64,000 bases of DNA, from assembly GCA_002007465.1 (NCBI GenBank), contig LNAC01000102.1, positions 735,703 through 799,702 of the forward strand, in the 5' to 3' direction. The DNA is from Ailurus styani. Its lineage: Eukaryota > Chordata > Mammalia > Carnivora > Ailuridae. The notes beneath the pieces were generated by a model. That model saw nothing but the letters and a program-made list of their open reading frames with translations. It did not search any database and was not told the DNA's origin. The translations under genes and the position numbers were made by a program. Positions within the stretch are counted from its first letter, which is position 1. Each line of letters begins with the position of its first letter. Shown in pieces: positions 23,525 to 34,859 of the stretch.

Positions 23525-23905
23525 TAGCTAACATTTTTTGAGTGCCTGCTCTGTACCAGTGTGCTAAACACAAGTACAGACTCACTTATACTTCACAACA
23601 AACTTATGAAGAAAGAAGTGTTAATATTTCATGTTCTGGGGGCCCCTGAATGACTCAGTTTGTTCAGCATCTGTGTTTGGCTCAGGTCATGATTCCAAGG
23701 TCCTGGGATCAAGTCCCACCTCTGGCTCCCTGATCAGCGGGGAGTCTGCTTCTCCCTCTCCCTCTGCCCCTCCCCTCTGCTCGTGCACTCTCTCTCTAAT
23801 AAATAAATAAATTTCGTGTTGTATATAAGGAAACTAGAGCACTGAGTGTTGAAGTACCATGGTCAGTGTACACAGCCAATTAGTGGTAGAGCTGGAAATG
23901 TGTAT
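23525..23905 (-). repeat. MIR SINE split by a CAN-SINE
   Basis: Reverse-complement MIR: 'ttttttgagtgcctgctctg', 'taccagtgtgctaaacac' and 'acttcacaacaaacttatga' before the inserted SINE, then 'taaggaaactagagcactga', 'gtacacagccaattagtgg' and 'tagagctggaaatgtg' after it. The order matches MIR exactly across the insertion (23636-23810). Confidence 0.85.
23636..23810 (+). mobile_element. CAN-SINE inside MIR
   Basis: Diverged plus-strand copy: 'cccctgaatgactcagtttg', 'ttcagcatctgtgtttggct', 'caggtcatgattccaaggtc', 'agtctgcttctccctctccc' and an 'aataaataaataa' tail. Target duplication atttcatgtt (23626-23635) and atttcgtgtt (23811-23820), one mismatch. Confidence 0.92.
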
Positions 23906-24349
23906 TTATCTTTATCATGCTTACTACTCCTAGTGTGCTCTTTGGTCAGTAAATCATGCCTTTCAACTCTGGAAAATGCTGGCTCAAATCTCTTCAAGTA
24001 GTTATTTTCCAGTATTCTCTCTTTACTCTCTTATCAAAGCTCTTTGTTGGCAAAGGGCCTAGTGCAGGTAACACACGGCACAACTCTAGGAGCACCATTC
24101 ACACCAGAGGCTATGAACCATTTATTTTCTACTTACTTTCAGTCAATTCACTTAGAGACATTTTTTTTGGTCAATTTTCAGTCAAGGAATCGATGTTTAA
24201 GTACATTTCTACTATATGTTTGTAAATTAGCTATTACTCTCTGGTGCTCCTGGAAAGAAGATTGCTTCTGATGACTTGTTGCCAAGGAATTCAGTTTACC
24301 TCAGCTTTTAAATCATAATCATAATACCTCTTTTTTTGTGTCATGTTTC

Positions 24350-24545
24350 ACTGTCTTAAAAATGACTCATGTATGTTATTTAACCTGATTCTCATCATAG
24401 TCCCATAAGATTGTTCGGACTATGGTATCATTACCCCCATTTGATAAATAAGGAAAATAGATCTCAGAAAAACCAAGGGCCTTACACAAGATTACAAAGC
24501 TATTGAATGGCAACTGGACCCATGACTAAAGGGTGAAGTCAAGGT
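24350..24545 (-). repeat. MIR SINE fragment
   Basis: 'gttatttaacctgattctca', 'tcatagtcccataagattg', 'atcattacccccatttgata', 'aataaggaaaatagatctca', 'cacaagattacaaagctatt' and 'gaatggcaactggaccca' follow the reverse-complement MIR order (atctcatttaatcctcac, cccattttacagatgagga, aggtcacacagctagtaagt). Confidence 0.8.
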
Positions 24546-24699
24546 ACCACAAATAGACTTTCACATCTTGGTTCCTCTTTCCAATTCTCTAGTCACTTTT
24601 CTTATTATTTGTTCCAGGCACTACAGTTTTTCAACATTCCTAAATGCCTTAGGCCATTTCAGAGCTGACATTTCTCTTCTCTCTGGTTTCTGCTTCCTC

Positions 24700-24945
24700 C
24701 ATCCCTCTGTGGAGCAGGAGACCACCTATGAGTCTGAGTCTACTATAGAGAACTTCATCTATGACTTCTTTACCAGATCTGTCTTTTTCTGTGCCTGCTT
24801 CTTTCCCTTGAAATTCTGAGCTCCTGAAGGGGCCGTGCTGGGAAGGGGATTGATTCTTACCTGTCTGTGAATTTACGGTTCTTACCACAGGGCTTAGGCA
24901 ATACACAGTGAATGCCTAACATTTTGTGAATGAGTGAATATTTGA
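24700..24945 (+). repeat. L2 LINE 3'-end fragment
   Basis: 'aaattctgagctcctgaag', 'accacagggcttaggcaata', 'cacagtgaatgcctaac' and 'tttgtgaatgagtgaat' follow the plus-strand L2 3' end (gtaagctccttgagggc, agcgcctagcacagtgcc, atttgttgaatgaatga). Confidence 0.6.
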
Positions 24946-27606
24946 AACACAAAAAGGACTTTCAGATACAATATTTCTATGAAGTTTAATAGTTTGAAAA
25001 CACTTTTATATGTCAATGCTTAACTTTTTACTTTCAAGCACCCTGAAAAATACTAAATGCTGCATTAACATATATCAAATGAAGAATGAACAAATAAACT
25101 AATGAGTGAGTTAGTGGATCATAACAATAAAATAATACAATATCTCCATATGTGTTTAGCAATAACCACTTTCACTTAAAAATTTAATGCAGTCAGTTTC
25201 ACGTGCAATTACTTCTTAACCTTTACTGACATTTAAATCTATAAACATTTATGCGATGTAAAATGTTTTAAAATTTGTCGGAGAGTCTGAATGAAAAGTA
25301 TGAGCAAACACAAACTTGCCATGTTCGATATTGATTTCATCATTTCTGACCTAGGAAAAGAAAATCAGTGTTTGATAGGGCAGCTGATGACAAATGGTGG
25401 GGGCTAAATGAGCTTCCTGTGTGTAGTCATTCTGATGATAAGTGAAACAAAAGGGATCCACTGTGAATTACACGTGTGGCGAAGTTGATTAAACCCGCCT
25501 GCGCGGTCACAGTGTGATTGAAATATCACTAGATCCATGATGAGCTGCTCCTCTGATGCTGTTTGCCTTGCGGGAGAAACAGGCAGTCAGATCTTCCTTG
25601 GTTCAGTGATTTTACTGCATATATACAATTTCAGCCAAATGCAACAGAAAATACTTAGACTAAGAGCAGTACCAGAAAGACAGCCAAGCCTTAAGTGACA
25701 GCATGGCTGTTTCAGAGATCCCGGATGCAGGGAACAGGGAAGCTTGATAAGCGTTAGGAAAGGAGCAATGGACACCAAGCATTTCATTCCCTCGTCAAAG
25801 CCGACCAAAGATGATCACGTCTCTGCTAGTTCTGTAAGCAGGCAAGGAAGGAAAAATACAAGCAAATATTCAAGGAGAGGAAAACGTAAAAGCACTCGTG
25901 TCACACCTGAGCCCAGGACATCACGCAAGATTAGAAGAGGAATTTAGGAGTGGGGGGGGCGGGGCACCACTGCAGACATAGAACCCCCAGCATGTAGCTA
26001 TTGGTGCTGGTCTACTTCCCTTCTCCATTCAGCAAATGTTAATAAAGATCTTGCTGAGATATGTGAAGAATGCAAAGGGAACAGGTCACATCTGTGCTCA
26101 GGTAACCCTGCTCGGTCAAAAATGCCCTTTGTCATTATCAATTTGACTGTAGTTAGAGACGATGTTGAGGAAAAACGTCTGGTTCTTGCATGAAACACAT
26201 TTCCCAACAAAGTCAGAGAATTCTATATTACACTGGATTCCATTATTATTATGTTATCACAAAGATATTTACTTTGGGAGGCATTTAGCATATTTGGGGG
26301 CATAGGAATGTTGTTTAGGAAATGATTTCTTCAAATGCCTGACCATTAGTATCTATTTCAGCAGAGGGTCAGAGTTAGGGGTGTTTTATTTATTTATACT
26401 ACACGTTCCAATTCAGCAATTTATTTATTCCCTAAGGTGATCGGGTATTCTCCCAGACCATTTTAGAAATCTCTTTTAGACATGGCCATTAAAACTGAAT
26501 TATACTTCTCAGCAGGTAGATAAGATATTAATACTAGGTGTCAATTATTTATAAAGTCTTTTCAGTTCGATTCTAACGTAACTACAGAAAGAGACATGGG
26601 TCTAGAAGCTCATGGGTTAAAATATCTACCAAAAGGAAACAGGGGCCTTTTGTGGGATTGTACATTTGTAGGTTTTCAGAGCAGCTAAATGCAAGCAGGT
26701 TAACATAATCACTTCATAAGTTGGACATTAGAACTGGAGGGGTTGAGGGGGGGAACATTAGCAGATATGAGTATGATGTATTTCTGGTAGCTTATGCTAT
26801 TTTAAATAATTCTTTGAAATGTTATTCTAAGCGTAATAATGACAAGGCAGCCTCTGTCTTGACTATATTTTCTCAATTATTTGGCATTTGGAATAAATGC
26901 TTCATTTTACATTACATCACACTTGTTTAATTCAATTCAATAAACATTTTAAAGCTTCTACTTATACTCTTTTCAACTGAGAAGTGCATCCCAAGGGCCA
27001 TGTGCTAGAAAGACTAAGTAGGTAAAACATAAACTGTGGGGTGGTTTCTGGAGTCTAGATTTTACACAGGAGAAAATTTAAACATTTTTATATTAACATT
27101 ATCAATACTACATGATAGATTTGAATGTACAATTCACAATGAATTTTTAAGACAAAGAACAGCTTCAGAGAAATTCCATCTTAAAGCAGTCTTAAGGCGT
27201 ATAGTCTCCTGCTGTAAGTGGTACCTAGGGGGGGAAATGTGAGAACATTCTATGCAAGACAAGTTATTGACATGTAAGAGTGGGAAGTACACAGAGTCTA
27301 ACCCTGGTCCTTTAACTCAGACCTCATAATTAGGAAGTAGAAAATGTGTTCACAATGACCACACACAGAAGATGTAGAAAGACATGAAGGAAAGATCAAT
27401 TCTATTTAAAAGTGTCATGTGAGTGTTAATACTTGGAAAGAGCTTAGAAGTCCAAGTAGAATTCCAACAGGTGGAATGTGTAAGAGAATTGTCCAGGTGA
27501 AGGGATCAGCTTGTGCAAAGGCACAGGGGCAAGAACTGGCATGGTAGATTCAGGGACGAGGAACACGCCATGTGGCTGGAACACAGATACAGGGCAGAAG
27601 GAAGAA
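24946..27606. other. No gene recognised; mostly unique DNA
   Basis: About 2.6 kb with no repeat I can name until 27470. The part 25380-25950 is richer in CpG than its surroundings (for example 'cacgtgtggcgaagttg', 'cccgcctgcgcggtcac') and holds a 67-codon strongly basic plus-strand frame at 25744-25947. From about 27470 to 27600 the text ('ggatcagcttgtgcaaaggc', 'gccatgtggctggaacac') resembles an old interspersed repeat. Confidence 0.35.
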
Positions 27607-27617
27607 GATGTGTCTGA

Positions 27618-27824
27618 GGGGCGCCTGGGTGGCTCAGTGGGTTAAATCCTCTGCCTTTGGCTCAGGTCATGATCTCAGGGTCCTGGAATCGAGCCCCACG
27701 TTGGGCTCTCTGCTCAGCGGGGAGCCAAGCTTCCTCCTCTCTCTCTGCCTGCCTCTCTGCCTACTTGTAATCTCTCTCTCTGTGTGTGTGCCAAATAAAT
27801 AAACGAAATCTTAAAAAAAAAAAG
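27618..27824 (+). mobile_element. CAN-SINE, young subfamily
   Basis: Full-length copy: 'ggggcgcctgggtggctcag', 'tgggttaaatcctctgcc', 'atgatctcagggtcctggaa', 'ctctgcctgcctctctgcct', 'acttgtaatctctctctctg' and an 'aaataaataaacgaaatctt' tail. Perfect 11-bp target duplication gatgtgtctga at 27607-27617 and 27825-27835. Confidence 0.95.
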
Positions 27825-27835
27825 GATGTGTCTGA

Positions 27836-29160
27836 AGTTGTGCTTGTGTATATTTTTTTCTGTGTTATTTCAGATTAATCAATGTCCAGCCTTTAAAGGA
27901 AACTTCCTGTGAAGAATTAACTTTATAAGATGAAAATAACTTCCCCATTTATCTGCAAAAAGATTGAACTTTAAATTCATTTAGATTTGGGCATGACTAC
28001 TTTTATTGTCTTTTATAATAGATTTAGATGAGCATTTCCCCCCATTTACCCACAGAGGGGTTTTGTTTGTTTCCACATAAACAAATTTATATTTATGTAG
28101 GTCTATTATTGGCTGGAACCCTGGCAAAGGCTGCCTCTCTCCTCCAAAAAAAAGATAGGAGGTAGGAAACCTTCTCTGAAAAAGGGTACTAAGCCCAGTT
28201 TTATCTAAACATTCATGCTTCTCTGAGCCTCAGCGGAAGCCCAAGTCTTGTCCCCGATGTCAGGATGATCTGAGGGAGAAGCTTCTGCCCTGGATGGGGC
28301 CTGCTGTATTCCTTTTTACCAACATATCCCAGCAGAGGCTTGAACTTAAGTGCACCAGAAAACCAATCATCATGATGCCACCAATTATAGACAGTAATTC
28401 CCAATATTCTCACAAATGTGGAATAAAGCAAATAAATCTCATTGACTCAATACCACTATTTCCCCTCCAGCAGTTGGAGGATTACCATAGAGGTCTCTCT
28501 TTATTTCCACTCCCCCCTACTCAGAAGTGCATCCTTGGTTTCCTAGGAATGTTATCAAGGAATTCTAAATTGTGAAAAATCAGGTATCATGACCGCATTT
28601 AAAACTTCACTGGGGTAAAAACAGCTGTGGTGATGGGAAATTATGTCAGCATCAAGAATATGAATTACTGACCCATGTTAAGGTCATAGAATGACATAGA
28701 TGGAAAAATAAACTGGGACCTTGTCAGGAGAATTTCATGGTGCATGAGACAGGTGGAGAGGGATGAGGTAGAAAGACTGACTAGGCCAAAGGGCAAGTGC
28801 ATAACGTGGTGATTCCTTGTTACCCTCACCGCAGCTAAGGTCTGTGCACCAGCTTTCCAGGGTCAGGAACTGAATTTTGCCAGTGCTCCCAGAATTTTCA
28901 GGATTGAGTGATACACAAGCCAAAAAGCAAACCAAAAACTTCTTATGTATTTGCATAGTGTCAATTCATTAATCCTGGGATTAACGGTCAGGTCATACAT
29001 TTCTGCTACCCAGAGCACCTCCTCTGACACCAGGATCCCAGGAAGGCATCAGAAGCTTGCTTGGCAAGCTTGGAGTTAGAACGAAGGAAGGGGAAAAAAA
29101 GAAATGTAAATCATATAGGTCTCACTGGAGTCCCACAAAAAAGAATGTCTTTTGCTATGT
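27836..29160. other. No gene recognised
   Basis: Unique-looking DNA. Open frames of 72 to 93 codons occur on both strands around 28213-28956 without recognisable products. Confidence 0.35.
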
Positions 29161-29164
29161 AAGA

Positions 29165-29300
29165 AGCAGCATAGTGGTGGGTGTGCGAATTTGGGTTTGA
29201 GCTCAGCCTGGCCATTTACCACCAGTAACCTCTGGTTACAGCCTCACTTTCTTCATCTGTAAAATGAAGATAATAGATAATAGCAATGTAGATGATAGCA
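29165..29300 (+). repeat. MIR SINE fragment
   Basis: Plus-strand MIR: 'aagcagcatagtggtgggtg', 'gggtttgagctcagcctggc', 'catttaccaccagtaacctc' and 'actttcttcatctgtaaaat' followed by 'gaagataatagataatagc'. These match the first two-thirds of the MIR consensus in order. Confidence 0.8.
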
Positions 29301-29529
29301 ATAGCTAACTTTTTTCCTTCTTACTCCAAAGGGCTTATGGAGACAAGTTTCACAACCAAGTCCACGGCAGAAGGGATGAGGCTTATAAACCTGGGGAATC
29401 TGGAAGAGAGACCAAGGGTTCAGGGTGGAACCCAAAAAAGGAAATGAAGTAAATGAAGGAAGAGAGGAGAGGGCCAGGAGAGGAGATAACAGATTATCAC
29501 GCAATGATAACATGGAGGGGGGCAGGGCT

Positions 29530-31790
29530 CCATTAAAATCCCATTTATTTATACAGATATACAGGGAGTTATGAGGGGCCCCTCCCTACCCTCCATGCCC
29601 CAAGGAGAGGCAAAAGAAAGCCCTCTTTCCATGGGTAGGAGAGGTAAGTGTGAGCATCTCCTTTGAAGCCATTATCTGCTCCCCAGACAGTTACTGGCCT
29701 TGGGGGCACTGGGTAGTTTCTGGAAAGCTTTGTTGAGGTAACTGGAGGTAGGGGTATTGGCTTGAGTGGGTTTCTGGGGTATGCCAGGCCTGTCACTCTC
29801 ACTGCGGACAGTGCCAAGTCCAGCTGACTCTGTGGCATCTGGGGGGACCCAGAGCAGGAGCACCTGGGGTTCTCTCAGCATAGTTCTGACTCAGGTCTGG
29901 GAAGATGGAAAAGAGGAGTTGGGGATTTAATGAGAGTACCTGGAACCTTCTGGCATCTTGGGAAAGCTGATCCCCAAGGACACCCCGCCCTGGTCGTGCT
30001 GTGCCCAAGAAGGCAGCTCAGATACCAGGGCTGGGCCCCAGGGCACAGAGAGGAAACTCCCAGAGGCCATCCTGGAGGATGATTCTGGAAGGAGGCTGTT
30101 CCTCAGGCTGGATGCTTAAGGAGGGGTAGGCCATGGGGAAGGGTCTCCAGGGGAAAGCACCACTAGACGCTGAGGAAGGTGGGAAGAGGCCAGGCCTCTT
30201 GGCCTCCAGACTGAGGTTGGGAGTTCTCTCAGTCCCACTTGCCTGGCCCACTCCCCACCCAGGTGGGGTGCATGGCTAGGCAGGTGACCACATCCAGATA
30301 CACATCCATAGAGTGCCCAGATTTCCCTGTCTGGTTGTCCAGGAAGTGGATGCCTCTGTCATCATGGGTCGTGATGATGACGGGCTTGTTTGAGCAACTC
30401 ACCACCTGGTTGATTTGGGTTGGGCTGCTGCTCCCCTTGGACTCCAGTATGAGGAGGACATTGCCAGTGTCAAGGTCATAAAAGTGGTGTCACCAGAACA
30501 GAAGAAGGGCACCATGTGGGCAGGCTCAGTGCTAGTGAAGACCACTGAGATGGGGATCCCATGATTGTTGGTTGTGGGGAAGGTACAGAGGCAGGTCAAG
30601 TTGCTGCTGCCGGGGTCCTGGATGTGCATGGGTGCCACTGACAGAATAGGAGGGCAGGCACTGGGAGGTGGAACTAAAGGTTGGGCCCCATACAGCCTCT
30701 GTTTGGCCCTCCAGAAAGGACATGGCTCAGCACACTCAGGTCATAACCTGACCTGAGGGGCCTGTGTTGAGGTGTAGAATCTTCCAACTATGGACGAGGG
30801 CCTCTCCTCACCACATCCCAAAGGTTGGCTGAAATTCCCTGGAGCGTGACCCCCTGGCTTTGCAGCTCATGGTGGGTCCCTCTCCAGGGCATCTTCGAGG
30901 GTCTGGAGAGGCCTCCCCATCCTTTCCTGAGCCCAGGAAGTCGACCTGAAATGAAGGCATCTTCGGGGGCACTCTTCCTTTTCCACCTGGTCCTCCATTA
31001 CGGGCACCAGGTTTGGCGGGCAGCTTCCCGCCTTGCTCCTTGTGCTGCACACTGTCAGTCGGGTTGTCTTCATGGCCCTTCCCGTCCTCACAGTTCCACA
31101 GGAAGGGGTCTGCTCCAGCACCCAGTCCCCCCAAACGCTCTTTGCCACCTTTGCCTGCCACATTTCTCTCGGTCTGTTCCTCCCTCTGTTTCACCAGCAG
31201 CAATTCACCGCTGCTGAGCCCCCCGGGGGCCCGCGTGGCCCTGCGGCCCCCATCCCCGGGCTCCGTGGCCCCTCTGAGCGCCAACGAAAGGCTCGGTAGG
31301 GACTGCACGCTCCTGGACCGCGAGCCCACAGTGGCGTCCGCGTAGCACACCTCTTCTTGCCCGTACTGTGGGAGAAGCGGCCGCCCCTCCCTCCGCACCA
31401 GCGGGCTTGTTCTCGGGGGTGACTGACTCCACGGGCCATCGGACACTTGTTCTGACTGTTCTGGTTTCTTCTCCCTGGGGTTCAAGTCTGAACCGAACTT
31501 CAATTCATCATATTTAGTCCTTTCCTGCTTCCGCATATTCTAACATCTTGATCCACCGCACCAGATGTGTCTTGACATTCCCTTGCCCTTTCCTTTCTCC
31601 CTGGAGGGAGGTCCCCTGAGCCTGCAGCTGGGTTCCCTCTGCTCCCAGCCGGCCTTCTCAGCGGCCAAACCCAAGTGCGCGCATGCATGTTGGAAAAGTG
31701 CAGGATCCTGCGTGGGCTCCGGGACTCCGACTCCGCGGTGGACCCCGGCTGCCTCCAGCACCTCCTCCCTCACCGCCAGGTAGGGCCCTA
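29530..31790 (-). pseudogene. Processed pseudogene of a striatin-family gene, best match STRN4 (zinedin)
   Basis: The parent is a WD40 scaffold subunit that brings kinases to PP2A in STRIPAK complexes. Here only a dead retrocopy remains, reading from high to low coordinates with no introns. Near 31720-31540, out of frame, is the N-terminal 'ILHF...' caveolin-binding and coiled-coil region. A 242-codon open piece (31536-30808) carries 'LKFGSDLNPREKK', 'LSSGELLLVKQREEQ' and 'DFLGSGKDGEASPDPRRC', which I match to the STRN4 linker rather than STRN or STRN3. Sequence then jumps within about 50 bp from the 'LQGILADL'-like stretch to 'YDLSVLSHV', so a large part of the linker and first WD repeats (I estimate 190 codons) is deleted. 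WD text follows with frameshifts: 'GIPISVVFTSTEPAHMV' (about 30560) and 'THDDRGIHFLDNQTGKS' (about 30350). The last WD repeats are missing. The rest looks like 3' UTR ending at an AATAAA (minus, 29544-29549). I see no poly(A) tract or target duplication, so the insertion is old. High GC and CpG content is inherited from the parent mRNA. Confidence 0.82.
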
Positions 31791-31799
31791 GGCCAGGGG

Positions 31800-32830
31800 C
31801 AGACCGTCCCAGGCCAGAGCCAGTGAGTGGCAGGAGCTGGTGGGCTCAGCCATGGGAACCACTCCCCACTGTGTCCGGGAGGCCTGCGGCCCACCTGCGC
31901 ACCCGTCAGCAATCACTAACTCTCGATGAGCAGCTGTGTGGACCAGGCCGCATGCCCCGGGCTTTGCCCACATCCCTCAACTGACAGTCACGCTCAGAAG
32001 GGAGTGTTACTGTTACCCATATTTGGCAGATGAGGAACCGGTGACACTGTTGTTCCCTGCAGAAATGGTGAAGGGTCTTCTCCACCCTGTTATCTCATAG
32101 CCATCCCATTTCACGGTGAAGGGTTTGACTCCTTCTCCAGGTTTGTCTTAGCTTTCAGAGAAGTAAGTCAACTATTCTCTGGATCCACTGACCCTTGAGG
32201 GGCAGTGGGGTCTGGAAGGGAAAAGGGATCTCTGGTTCTGTGACATAGAGACCGGGGGACTAGTGGTATATTCCAATCCAGCGTGGGGCCACTTGTCTCC
32301 TGAACTATGTAAACTGAAACACATCATACTGAGATATAATTTATTCCTGCCCCACTCTCTAAATCTCCATCTGGCCCATGAAAGTGATTCATATTCCTCA
32401 TATTTAAATATTTTTACCCTCACTGTGTGCCAGCTAATGCTCCTGACTTCAGTTTATCGAGTGCATCACACCCTCCCTTCTCTCTAGTGCACTCTTAAGC
32501 ATTTCCCAAGCGACTAAAACTGAAAGGGTCATGCCCAAATCATGGCCCTCTTCTTTGCTTTCCCTGATGGCTGTCAAAGAGGCCTTGATACCCACTTTAC
32601 CCTACCACAGAAATTCTTTAGTGGCCAGAATATCAACATTTTTCTTCTATGAACAGTGCGGAAAGTGCCATTAAGGTCCTTAGTAATGTGTACCCCAACG
32701 CAGATAAGAAGAAAGCTGGCTAAGGTGATGTTCAGTGAAGAGAGCTTCTAACTTAGTCTTCCCACCCAGGTTACCAGAATCTTAAGGACAATTACCGATC
32801 ACTTTAAAATACAGATTTTGTTGTTATTCG
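31800..32830. other. No gene recognised; possible MIR scrap
   Basis: GC content falls from the pseudogene edge toward 32100. 'gttacccatatttggcagat' with 'gaggaaccggtgacactg' at about 32007-32050 is a probable scrap of reverse-complement MIR. The rest is unplaced. Confidence 0.3.
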
Positions 32831-33480
32831 GGTATGGCAAAGCCAGAAGATCAGGAGACAAACAACTGCCATAGAAAAAATAGTTCATTACACTCACAGT
32901 TCCCTAAAGGAGGGGGCATACCATGCCTTAGGAGACCACATTGGGAGGCACCAGGTTTGGTCAAAAGGCGAAGGGATCAAGGGAAAAATATTGGCACTAG
33001 CCTTTATTGTGGTTTCCATGGGAAGGAACCGGAAAGGCAGGGTAAGTAGGTTCAGGGTTGAGAAGTTTTAAATAATATCAGTCGGCTTTGGCACATAGTG
33101 GGTGTCCCTGGTTGTAACCTGATCCTGGGGTGATTAGGGCAGACAGATAGTGGCCCAGAGTGTGAGAGTCCATAAAAAGATATGGTTGAGGGGTATAGAC
33201 ACTAGATTGGCTGGTTTGCACATGAAGGGTAGTCTTACAGGTGAGTTGTTTGCTGTCTCTAGGAATTAGCTAATCCTGAGAGGGATACTCCCTTTGGGGA
33301 AAGCAAAGTCCCAAGATGTCAAACAGTCAGAAAATAGAACATATGGTTAATATGCCAACTGAGTGAGGTCCATCAGATACAGACATTGATGCTCTTAGAG
33401 TATTAGAGAAGGTCATTAATCCAACCCTTAAAAAAGATCATAAAGAATTGAGAATAACTTAATGAAGACCATATGGAATA
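32831..33480. other. Unplaced sequence, possibly an old LTR-type repeat
   Basis: The text ('agttccctaaaggagggggc', 'ggcaccaggtttggtcaaaa', 'gtccctggttgtaacctgat', 'ctggggtgattagggcagac') looks like a medium-copy interspersed element rather than unique DNA, but I cannot name it and saw no terminal repeats. It contains a 71-codon plus frame (32834-33049) that ends just past a donor-like 'ggcagggtaagtagg'. I do not call it a gene. Confidence 0.25.
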
Positions 33481-34199
33481 GGACTGTAAACAAATTACTT
33501 TAAATTAGCTTGGGTATCGTTCTTTACTATAAACTATGAACACTATGTGCTATGGTATTTATAATAACTTCCAGTGTTATCTTACTAGGAATCCTTAGAA
33601 TGCTTAGCAGTATGGCTAAGGGAAGCTTTTGGTTTTTGTCTTCTCTACTTCTGTCCTGCTATCTCCTCCTCTGCTGGGCCTCTCTTTCATGATTCCCATC
33701 CATCTGTTGGAATGGTCATTTCTTTATATTTCTTATAACTAATTTCAAATATCTTCATTCTTTTGATCCATAACCATTGCAAACTTAAATTTTTAAGAAG
33801 GCAAATGTTCTCCAATTATATTACTACAACCTTGTCAATCTGTCAATTTTTTAAAAAAATTTCAAGATTCTCTCATGCAAGGCCCGTTGACAATTACCTA
33901 CTTGAGAATCATGCTGATCTGCAGAGGGACAAGTGTTCCACTGCTTTGTGTTCTGAGGTTTTTATCTAATACTTGGTCATGAAATAAATAACATTTTCTT
34001 CGATTAGCCTTACGTTTTACTTTTTATCTTTAGGATTCAACCATTTGGAGTCTACCTTGTATGATCCGCTTCCCTGTGCTCCATGCAGACTCTCTCCCCC
34101 AAGGCTGAACTCTACTAATACTCAGGGGCTTGAGTGGGCTTTCACTGGATGAGGGGCTTTTGTTGGGGCCTTACTGTGTTCTCCCAAATCAAATTCCAT

Positions 34200-34415
34200 G
34201 TTCAAATTCCATTTCTTCCATTTATCAAATGTCTGACATTCACCAAGTAAACTTAATTTCTATAAGCCTACTTATTCCTCTGTAAAGTGAGTTTATAATA
34301 ATACTCACCTTATGAGGTTGTTGTGAGGGTAAATGAACTAATGCATACAATGCACTTAGCACAACACCTGGTACATCATAAATGGCCAATAATGGTTGTA
34401 ATTACTACCACAGAT
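34200..34415 (+). repeat. MIR SINE
   Basis: Plus-strand MIR: 'aagtaaacttaatttctata', 'ttcctctgtaaagtgagttt', 'ataataatactcaccttatg', 'aggttgttgtgagggtaaat', 'gaactaatgcatacaatgca', 'cttagcacaacacctggtac' and 'aatggccaataatggttg'. Most of the MIR 3' two-thirds is present. Confidence 0.88.
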
Positions 34416-34488
34416 ATCCTAATTGGCTCTTCCTGGAAGCTTCCAGGACTTTAAGTAACTTTTGTAAATTATTGGCCTCATTCACTAT

Positions 34489-34526
34489 GTTGATTTGCTA
34501 TTTGTTGATTTGCTATTTTGCTATTT
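34489..34526. repeat. 15-bp tandem duplication
   Basis: The unit gttgatttgctattt occurs twice back to back (34489-34503, 34504-34518), followed by a partial third copy (tgctattt, 34519-34526). Probably replication slippage. Confidence 0.9.
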
Positions 34527-34655
34527 GTTGATATGTTTGATTTTAACTTTCAAATGTAACCTTATTTCTAAGCGTCACCACCAAGTGCCAACTACTGGAC
34601 CTAAAGCATAAAGACCTTTATAGACGCTCCTAAGTTTTATCTAATCAGAAGTATT

Positions 34656-34850
34656 GGGGTGCCTGGGTGGCTCAGTGGGTTAAAGCCTCTGCCTTTGGCT
34701 CAGGTCATGATCTCAGGGTCTTGGGATCGAGGCCCACTCAGTGGGGCTCCCTGCTCAGTGGGGAGCCTGCTTTTTCCTCTCTCTCTACCTGCCTCTCTGC
34801 CTACTTGTGATCTCTCTCTGTCAAATAAATAAATAAAAATCTTTAAAAAA
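34656..34850 (+). mobile_element. CAN-SINE, young subfamily
   Basis: 'gggtgcctgggtggctcagt', 'gggttaaagcctctgccttt', 'gatctcagggtcttgggatc', 'ctctctacctgcctctctgc' and a 'tcaaataaataaataaaaat' tail. A short target duplication aagtatt flanks it (34649-34655, 34851-34857). The box after 'gatcgaggccc' is slightly deleted compared with other copies. Confidence 0.94.
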
Positions 34851-34859
34851 AAGTATTAT

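Noticed and set aside
23104..23571. 155-codon minus-strand frame
   Set aside because: It is part of decayed LINE-1 ORF2, not a host gene.
31013..31345. Plus-strand frames of 88 to 130 codons at 30.8-31.35 kb
   Set aside because: They are antisense to the STRN4 retrocopy and come from its high GC content.
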